Below are positions 14,317 to 14,640 of a stretch of DNA of 14,640 nucleotides, piece after piece. The translations under genes and the position numbers were made by a program. Source of the DNA: JBDNFP01 sp041689775 (GTDB lineage: Bacteria; Bacteroidota; Bacteroidia; Cytophagales; Spirosomataceae); the NCBI GenBank assembly GCA_041689775.1, contig JBDNFP010000338.1, positions 1 through 14,640 on the forward strand. Direction: 5' to 3'. The notes beneath the pieces were generated by a model, which ran no database searches, had not been told where the DNA came from, and saw nothing but the letters and a program-made list of their open reading frames with translations. Position 1 is the first letter of the stretch; each line of letters begins with the position of its first letter.

Positions 14317-14534
14317 CTAGCCATTATCCGAAAATGCGGAATAGAGAGCCGTTCCTCCGTCAACATATACTGTTTCTCCATTGACGTAATCGGAATCATC
14401 CGAGGATAACCACGCCATTGCTTTGGCTACATCTTCAGGAGTTCCAATTCGTTTGTAGGAAATTAATTTCATCAATTCAGCTAGTTTAGCTTCGTCGGAC
14501 GGTAATGGATTATATGGGTTGATTTCGCTATATT
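14317..14534 (-). pseudogene. C-terminal fragment of a short-chain dehydrogenase/reductase, cut by an IS1-like element
   Basis: The minus-strand frame encodes about the last 71 residues of an SDR-family NAD(P)-dependent oxidoreductase, resembling those annotated as glucose 1-dehydrogenase. The tail contains RIGTPEDVAKAMAWLSSD and then YVNGETVYVDGG, the conserved end of classical SDRs, and closes with SDNG and a TAG stop at 14317-14319. SDRs are usually 250-290 residues. The Rossmann part, the catalytic Ser-Tyr-Lys and the start are missing, because the frame meets the left end of an insertion sequence at about 14535 and stops at 14539-14541. The insertion falls just before INPYNP, in the substrate-loop region after the active site. 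The other part should lie beyond the IS. The gene is presumably inactivated. Confidence 0.8.
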
Positions 14535-14640
14535 GGTGTCATGCTACATACTCATCCGATCCTGTGCCCCCATTGCGATAGTTCCGACACGGTCAAGAAC
14601 GGCGACCGCCCCAACGGCGACCAGCGTTGGCGCTGCAATC
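14535..14640 (+). mobile_element. Left end of an IS1-family insertion sequence (continues past the window)
   Basis: The element appears to begin near 14535 with GGTGTCATGCTAC. From memory this resembles IS1 termini (GGTG-ATGCTGCC), so the boundary is approximate. It interrupts the dehydrogenase frame, and its G+C content is 60% over 14541-14640, well above the adjacent gene fragment. IS1-type elements make 8-9 bp target duplications. The duplicated bases would be those just left of the boundary, within about 14525-14534, and should recur after the right end outside the window. Confidence 0.75.
14541..14640 (+). CDS. IS1-family transposase, InsA-like N-terminal zinc finger (partial)
   Basis: The first 33 residues are visible before the window ends. 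They hold a zinc-ribbon start with Cys9 and Cys12 in CPHC and Cys32 in DQRWRC, with VKNGDRPNG between. This spacing and wording match the N-terminal DNA-binding domain of IS1 InsA (CPSC, then a basic NGK segment, then HQRYLC). In IS1-type elements this protein binds the terminal repeats, and the DDE catalytic part lies downstream or in a frameshifted second frame not visible here. The ATG at 14541 is chosen because an in-frame stop at 14520-14522 limits upstream extension and the codons before it would lie in the interrupted gene. Start to IS end is unusually short, about 6 bases. Confidence 0.78.
   Translation, partial: MLHTHPILCPHCDSSDTVKNGDRPNGDQRWRCN

Noticed and set aside
1..14640. CRISPR array, tRNA or rRNA genes, riboswitch
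   Set aside because: No regularly spaced repeat array was seen, no tRNA- or rRNA-like sequence was recognised, and no leader was long and structured enough to name as a riboswitch.

Overview
The window looks like chromosomal DNA of a Bacteroidota bacterium, most likely order Cytophagales (Spirosoma/Runella/Dyadobacter-like). This rests on protein style (SLC45-type maltose permease, OMP_b-brl_2-type barrel, OmpA lipoprotein with a glycine zipper), TAnnTTTG-type promoter boxes and the lack of strong Shine-Dalgarno sequences. The genus is a guess; no marker gene is present.

Left half (about 310-8908): a maltose/maltodextrin utilisation locus. On the minus strand, a GH13 lipoprotein gene (1880-3709) is followed 4 bp later by an SLC45/GPH-type MFS permease gene (310-1875). 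Diverging from these across a 97-bp promoter region is a second, secreted GH13 gene (3807-5732) of cyclomaltodextrinase/neopullulanase type, closed by an intrinsic terminator. A separate unit with its own TAnnTTTG promoter encodes beta-phosphoglucomutase (5893-6549) and GH65 maltose phosphorylase (6590-8908), closed by a strong hairpin. Together they form a coherent route. The two envelope GH13 enzymes cut alpha-glucans to maltose or short maltodextrins, the permease imports intact disaccharide, the phosphorylase splits it with phosphate to glucose plus beta-glucose-1-phosphate, and the mutase makes glucose-6-phosphate. No SusC/SusD pair and no LacI- or SusR-type regulator lie in the window.

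Middle (9125-12222): a large exported TPR-repeat protein of unknown role with a basic C-terminal tail ending in CPVY, and a convergent eight-helix membrane protein of the TspO-like (tryptophan-rich sensory protein) group. Their stop codons overlap within four bases.

Right part (12223-13892): a 271-bp intergenic region with a perfect 12-bp direct repeat, then an apparent two-gene envelope operon: a small outer-membrane beta-barrel protein and an OmpA-family lipoprotein. A roughly 425-bp stretch follows with two candidate terminators and one possible 36-residue minus-strand peptide gene.

Right edge (14317-14640): the C-terminal end of a minus-strand short-chain dehydrogenase gene, cut by the left end of an IS1-family insertion sequence. 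The IS transposase gene starts at 14541 and runs off the window. The IS DNA is clearly richer in G+C (60% over 14541-14640) than its surroundings, which suggests recent arrival.

Most of the window is ordinary, well-understood metabolism and envelope biology. I see no convincing undescribed multi-gene system. The items most worth a second look are the IS-broken dehydrogenase, the direct-repeat element at 12376-12406, the mirrored promoter boxes at 3728-3783, the TPR protein and the possible small peptide at 14012-14122.
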